The position numbers were made by a program, and so were the translations under genes. Positions 60,335-64,000 of a stretch of DNA of 64,000 nt are shown piece by piece. Source of the stretch: DATFVJ01 sp963727015. GTDB taxonomy: Bacteria > Actinomycetota > Actinomycetes > Streptosporangiales > Streptosporangiaceae. Each line of letters starts with the position of its first letter. Position 1 is the first letter of the stretch. The stretch spans positions 1-64,000 of the forward strand of contig CAVSEV010000011.1 of NCBI GenBank assembly GCA_963727015.1, given 5' to 3'. The notes beneath the pieces are model-generated. The model saw only the letters and a program-made list of their open reading frames with translations. It was not told the origin of the DNA and did no database searches.

Positions 60335-60352
60335 GCTGAATGGCGGCTAACA

Positions 60353-61891
60353 GTCGTAGTCCCGGGCCAGCTTCTCCAGGTTGGCCTCGTCGGCCAGTGC
60401 GCGGGCGACGCCGTCGGGGAACGGGGGCCGGGACCGGCGGATCGTCGTGCCGGGGGCGGGCATCGCGGTGATGAAGCCCCGGTCCAGGCCGAACCGGCTG
60501 GCTTCCCCGGACTCCAGCGCCTCGCGCAGGAGCCGCCGGGTGCGGTGGAAGACGGCCTGCCGGGTGCTGGCGGTCACGATCGACGGCTTGCCCGCACGGC
60601 CCCTGGCCGCCAGCGAGGCCAGCCCGTCGCGCTCGCGCTGCCGCTGGTCGGCGACGAACTGGTGCATGTGCCCGGCCGCCAGTGCCCGCGGGTCATGGCC
60701 GCCGGCGGGAGCGCAGAGCTCCAGGAAGGCGCTCAGCTCCAGGCCGGCCCGCCGCATGTCGTCGAAGGGCCGGCTGCTGCGCGGGCAGGCCGGGGACCGC
60801 AGCACGCCGGCGAGGTGGTCCCAGAGCAGGTCCCGCAGCCACCGCTGGGACACGCCGGCCAGGTCGATGCGGATGGAGTGGCCGGTGATCTTCCGCCCGA
60901 AGTGCGCGGTGAGGATGTAGCCGGCCTCGCGGGTCTCCTCCGGTGCCACGTAGACAGGCTGCAGGCCGCCGGCGATGGCGTGGGCGATGAGGACGCCCTC
61001 CCGCCCAACTGCCTTGCGCAGGCCCGGATCATCGTGGCCCAAGCCGGTGAGGGAGCGCAGTCCGTGCGCGCGGCCGTAGTCCGCCAGGCGCTGCAGCGGG
61101 GCCAGCTCCCACCTCCCGTGCTGCCCCCGGGCGTGCCAGGACATGCCCCACTGGATCTCGGCCCGCAAGAGCGGGTGCAGGCCGCGGAGGTTGACCTGCG
61201 ACGGCCGCATCACCGCCGCGGCCGTCGCGCACCACCGGCGGAAGGCCGGCTCGTCGGCGTACTCAACGGGCACGGCGCGGCCGGCGCGCTCGTAGCGGTT
61301 GCCCCACTGAGATGGCAGGACCGCCCCGCCGGGGCTTCCCTGTGACCGGTTGCGCGCCTCGTGCCGGGGGCACAGCCCCAGCGGCGAGAACGCCGTCTCA
61401 GGGCAGACGTGGACGCGGCAGCGGCCGTAACCGGCAGCTGGCTCCTGGCCGGTCAGCCACCGGCCGAAGCCGGTGCCGTCACCGTGCCGGTCCCGGTAGT
61501 GATACCAGCGGGACTGATGGTAATGACACAGCCGCAGGGCCAGGTGGCAGGCCGGACGGTCCGGGCATATCCGGCACGGCTGTTCCTCTGCCCCCTCGCC
61601 AGGACCGGCCGGCGCCGCGGCCTGCAGGAAGCCAGCCCGCGTCCCGCCCTCGTCGCGGTGCTTCCGCCACAGCATTTCGTGGGCACTGCACAGGTCGCCG
61701 TGCCCCATCGTGGCCCGCTCGCAGTCCCTCGCCAGGCAGTTCCACCGGTAAACGGGATGGCCGGCCGGGATCTTGATGATGTCCGCGCGGAACAGCGGAT
61801 CGGACGACGGCGCGCTGATCAGCGCGGTCAGGACCTCCAGCCGGTCCCGGCCCGCGCGGGCGCTGTGCTGCCGGAGGGGCATCACGGTCAC
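60353..61891 (-). pseudogene. Large TnpB-like recombinase, truncated before its catalytic domain
   Basis: Homologue of the 873-residue protein at 53337. From GTG 61891, overlapping the TnpA-like stop, it keeps the zinc clusters (CERATMGHGDLCSAH, CRICPDRPACHLALRLCHYH, CRVHVCPETAFSPLGLCPRH) and follows the homologue to EKLARDYD. There the intact protein continues PSDFGLRDIW into the catalytic Arg, His and Tyr motifs. Here the frame hits a stop three bases later in DNA of the DDE/AAA element. None of the catalytic residues remain. Confidence 0.85.
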
Positions 61892-63066
61892 CTTGCCTCA
61901 CCCCAGACCGTGCGCAGGGCGGCGTCGAAGGCGGGATCGTGCACGTCGACGTGCCCGTAGACCTCATCAACCGTCGCCGCCGACGCCCACCCGCCAGCGT
62001 CCCGGGCTATCAGCAGGTTCCCGCCGGCCGCATCGAGGACCGCCGAGGTGAAGGAGTGCCTGAAGGCGTGGGGCTTCACGATCCCCAGGCCGGCGCGCTT
62101 CCCGGCCCGGGCGAGCATCCGGCGGGCGCCGACCGGCGCCCACGGCTGCCCGGCGGCCGGGCCGTGCAGCTGGACCAGCAGCATCCCGTGGCCGGCCTCG
62201 CGCGGGTACTCGCTGGTCAGGTACTCGAAGTAAGCGTGCACCATGGCGGGGCTGACCCGCTTGACCAGCCCGCCGGTGACCGTCCCGCCCTCGGTCCGCC
62301 AGGGATGCTTGGTCTTGGCCTCGGCCCGGTTCGGGTTCCCGGGCCGGTGGCACACATGCAGGTGCGGCGACCGGCACTGCCCGCAGGCCGCGTTCTCCCG
62401 CAGGTGCAGGTCGGCCAGGTGCAGCCCGCACAGCTCGCCGATCCGCAGCCCCCCGTCGGCAAGCCACGTCACCACCAGCCGGTCCCGCGCCGAGCTCACC
62501 ACGCCCAGCAGCTCGTCACGAGCGCCGTCCGGGAGCATCTTCGGATGCCGGCGATACGGCCCCCTCGGCGCGAGCGGGTTCGCCGGCATCGCCGGCTTCA
62601 CGTGCCCGAGGAACGCCCGCCGCCGGTCCGCCCGCGTCGCCAGCCGCGTGCGGTCCAGCTTCTCCCCGAGCTCAGCATTGACCCCCAGGGATGCCTGATG
62701 CAGGTAGAACCCCTTCAGGCAGGCCGCCGCAGCCGACAGCGCGGCCCGCCCGTAGGGACGCCTGCCGGCCCGCCACGGCTCACCCAAAGGCATGTGCACC
62801 TCAGCGCCCACGATCCCCATGTAACGCTCAAGGTCCCGCAGCTGAACCCGGCCGAGGGCCAGGCACTCGCGCTGCAGCCACCGCAGGTGATCCACCAGGT
62901 AGTAGGCGTAAGTCCGCTGCGTGCCCGACCCGTCATGCACCCGCAGGAACCGGTCCGCCTCCTCGTGCACCGTGCCCCCGGGCCACACGATCGTCCATGA
63001 CCGCCGCCCGTCCTTCCGGTCGATCCGCTGGACCCGCAGGTCCCCCACGACCACCCGCCGCGTCAT
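61888..63066 (-). CDS. Tyrosine recombinase, TnpA-like (second element)
   Basis: A 392-residue integrase; ATG 63066 has GGGGGG upstream and aligns with the start of the first copy. It shows HDGSGTQRTYAYYLVDHLRW, DGGLRIGELCGLHLADLHL (Arg), the CGQCRSPHLHVCHRP insertion, PHAFRHSFTSAVL (HxxR) and TVDEVYGHVDVHDPAFDAAL (Tyr). All catalytic residues are intact. Compared with the first copy it is clearly diverged, so the two elements are related families and not a recent duplication. Confidence 0.88.
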   Translation of the reverse strand: MTRRVVVGDLRVQRIDRKDGRRSWTIVWPGGTVHEEADRFLRVHDGSGTQRTYAYYLVDHLRWLQRECLALGRVQLRDLERYMGIVGAEVHMPLGEPWRAGRRPYGRAALSAAAACLKGFYLHQASLGVNAELGEKLDRTRLATRADRRRAFLGHVKPAMPANPLAPRGPYRRHPKMLPDGARDELLGVVSSARDRLVVTWLADGGLRIGELCGLHLADLHLRENAACGQCRSPHLHVCHRPGNPNRAEAKTKHPWRTEGGTVTGGLVKRVSPAMVHAYFEYLTSEYPREAGHGMLLVQLHGPAAGQPWAPVGARRMLARAGKRAGLGIVKPHAFRHSFTSAVLDAAGGNLLIARDAGGWASAATVDEVYGHVDVHDPAFDAALRTVWGEAR

Positions 63067-63110
63067 CTCGCCCCCCGTGCCGACCCAGGACATGGACGAC
63101 GCCCCGGACC

Positions 63111-63189
63111 AGGTCGGTAAAGGAGTCTAGGACGCCCAGCTCACAGGCCCAGGGGAACGACACGGACACTCCGGTTCGCGGTCGGTAAA
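63111..63189. repeat. Repeated GGTCGGTAAA at the end of the second Tn554-like element
   Basis: ggtcggtaaag occurs at 63112-63122 and at 63180-63190. The outer copy is at the junction with tnsB; the inner is about 68 bases inside. They may be recombinase-binding sites. The complete element has only the outer one (ggtcggaaaa). Confidence 0.55.
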
Positions 63190-64000
63190 GCAGGCGGTGA
63201 CCCATTCCTCCAGCAGGTCCTGCAGCGCGGTCACCGGCCAGACCGCCGCCGCGGCGACATCGGCGCCGCGGTATTCCACGCTCCGGCCGGTGTATCCGGC
63301 CACGTGCTGGGCGAACAGGGTGGAAACCGATCCCAGGGTCCGTTCGATCACCGGCTTGTCCGTCGGGGTGCGCGGGTGGGACGGCTGCAGGGAGATCCCC
63401 AGCGACTGGCACGCCGAGCGGAACGCCGCCGACATGTACACCTTCCTCCGGTCGCACACGATCGTCTCCGGGGCGATCACCGGCTGCGCCGCTGCAGCCG
63501 CCAACCGCTCGTCAACCCCGAGCATCGCCGGATAAGGCAGCACCGAACGGGCCATCCGTAGCGCGTCCGGCCAGCCCGGCCGCAGCGGCTGCGGGGTCAG
63601 CGCCCGCGCCAGCAGCAACGCCGCGTCGACCGCTTTGGTGCTCGGGCGCAGCACCACCGCCGCGATCGTGCGGGTAGCCACATCCACCAGCCCGGTCAGC
63701 TCCGCCCGATCCGCCGAGCCGTCGTCCAGCACCACCAGCACATCCAGCGGCGTCGAATCGATCTCCATCAGCTCACCCGGCCGCAACGCCCCCACCACGG
63801 CGTGCGGGCCTTCGGGGCGCCCAGCCAGCGAGCGGCGCGTGCGCGCCGAGCCGAACGTGGCCCGCCCAGCCTCCAGCGAGGCCACCAGCCGGTAGAACGT
63901 CGCCCGTGACGGCATCACCGGCGCCCTGGCGCCGTGCCGCTCCCGCAGCTGGCGTTCCACCCGCAGCATCAACGCCGAACGGGTCACCGTCGAGGAGTCC
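63190..64000 (-). pseudogene. tnsB: TnsB-like DDE transposase, interrupted at its C-terminus (continues past the window)
   Basis: The frame is open beyond 64000. It has the HTH region VMPSRATFYRLVASLEAGRA and the DDE core: RPGELMEIDSTPLDVLVVLD (Asp), ETIVCDRRKVYMSAAFRSAC (Asp) and TPTDKPVIERTLGSV (Glu). The Asp-Asp-Glu triad is complete. After LQDLLEEWVTA the homology ends at 63190, the end of the second Tn554-like element, and the frame stops in that element at 63127. The Mu-type C-terminal barrel is lost. It belongs to the same Tn7-like family as the tnsA at 27881. Confidence 0.8.

Larger units (their letters stand above)
52108..60352 (-). mobile_element. DDE-transposase/AAA element carrying a Tn554-like insertion
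   Basis: Minus-strand genes in order: DUF6431-like (59546), DDE transposase (58027), small protein (57648) and AAA ATPase (57651, split). One end is placed at 60352 because the recombinase gene next to it loses homology there and the sequence inward begins TGTTAGCC. The other is placed at 52108 where an integrase relic stops and TGTTGCGC begins. Both start 5'-TGTT, but further terminal similarity is weak and no target duplication is visible, so the left end is tentative. Without the inner element it is about 3.6 kb. Confidence 0.5.
60353..63189 (-). mobile_element. Second Tn554-like element, 3' part missing
   Basis: It keeps the end near the TnpA-like gene: ggtcggtaaa at 63180-63189 corresponds to ggtcggaaaa at the same position of the complete element. 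It contains the TnpA-like gene and 60% of the TnpB-like gene. The TnpB end, TnpC-like gene and other terminus are absent, replaced by the DDE/AAA element. It interrupts a tnsB-like gene. Confidence 0.7.

Noticed and set aside
52108..60352. A complete 8.2-kb composite transposon with matching ends
   Set aside because: Only the first four bases of the two ends agree clearly and no target duplication is visible, so I report the element only with moderate confidence and a tentative left end.
1..64000. CRISPR arrays, tRNA or rRNA genes
   Set aside because: No regularly spaced direct repeats with unique spacers, no cloverleaf-like sequences ending in CCA context and no rRNA signature were noticed, although short tRNAs could be missed by eye.

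Overview
The window is GC-rich throughout, with GTG starts, 4-bp ATGA/GTGA gene overlaps and protein families typical of actinomycetes (DUF3618/DUF4235/phage-holin modules, DUF2382, DUF72, DUF6431, actinobacterial Tn7-like TnsA). It is most likely a chromosomal accessory region of a high-GC soil-type actinomycete. I see no rRNA, tRNA or core housekeeping gene, and no CRISPR array. The outstanding property is decay: about half of the recognisable genes are truncated, frameshifted, partly inverted or interrupted, and many have a better preserved paralogue elsewhere in the window. LAYOUT. 0-7.2 kb: an SDR, a VOC protein and an NAD(P)-binding protein mixed with gene debris (cupin, LuxR, RNase Z-like, acetyl-CoA synthetase, conjugation genes, DUF1360), a truncated IS110 element, and a hemerythrin. 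7.7-13.5 kb: an intact five-gene minus-strand operon (membrane protein, gluconate 2-dehydrogenase subunit 3-like protein, GMC oxidoreductase, thiamine-diphosphate enzyme, enolase-superfamily enzyme) that looks like a sugar or sugar-acid oxidation pathway. 13.8-26.7 kb: envelope and stress genes (DUF72, BrkB, DUF4235, DUF3618, holin-like, DUF389, DUF2382, CsbD, a coiled-coil protein) interspersed with remnants. 26.9-37.4 kb: mobile DNA, namely an ISAzo13-type remnant, the left end of a Tn7-like element with tnsA, one group II intron inserted exactly inside the reverse-transcriptase gene of another, an IS110 element and an IS1634-type element. 37.5-48.9 kb: a second copy of the BrkB/DUF4235/DUF3618/holin module, a HAD phosphatase, hemerythrin, a decayed two-component pair, an intact GH15 hydrolase and an intact SDR plus partner. 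49-64 kb: a mobile-element graveyard followed by a three-level nest. A Tn7-like tnsB (running off the window end) is interrupted by a Tn554-like tandem-recombinase element; that element is cut by a DDE-transposase/AAA element; and the AAA gene is interrupted by a second, complete Tn554-like element flanked by 6-bp direct repeats. HOW THE GENES FIT TOGETHER. The live cargo suggests oxidative and envelope-stress functions plus one carbon-oxidation operon. The mobile part records successive insertions that can be ordered in time from exact junctions. Family names rest on my reading of motifs and remembered family sequences; no database search was run.
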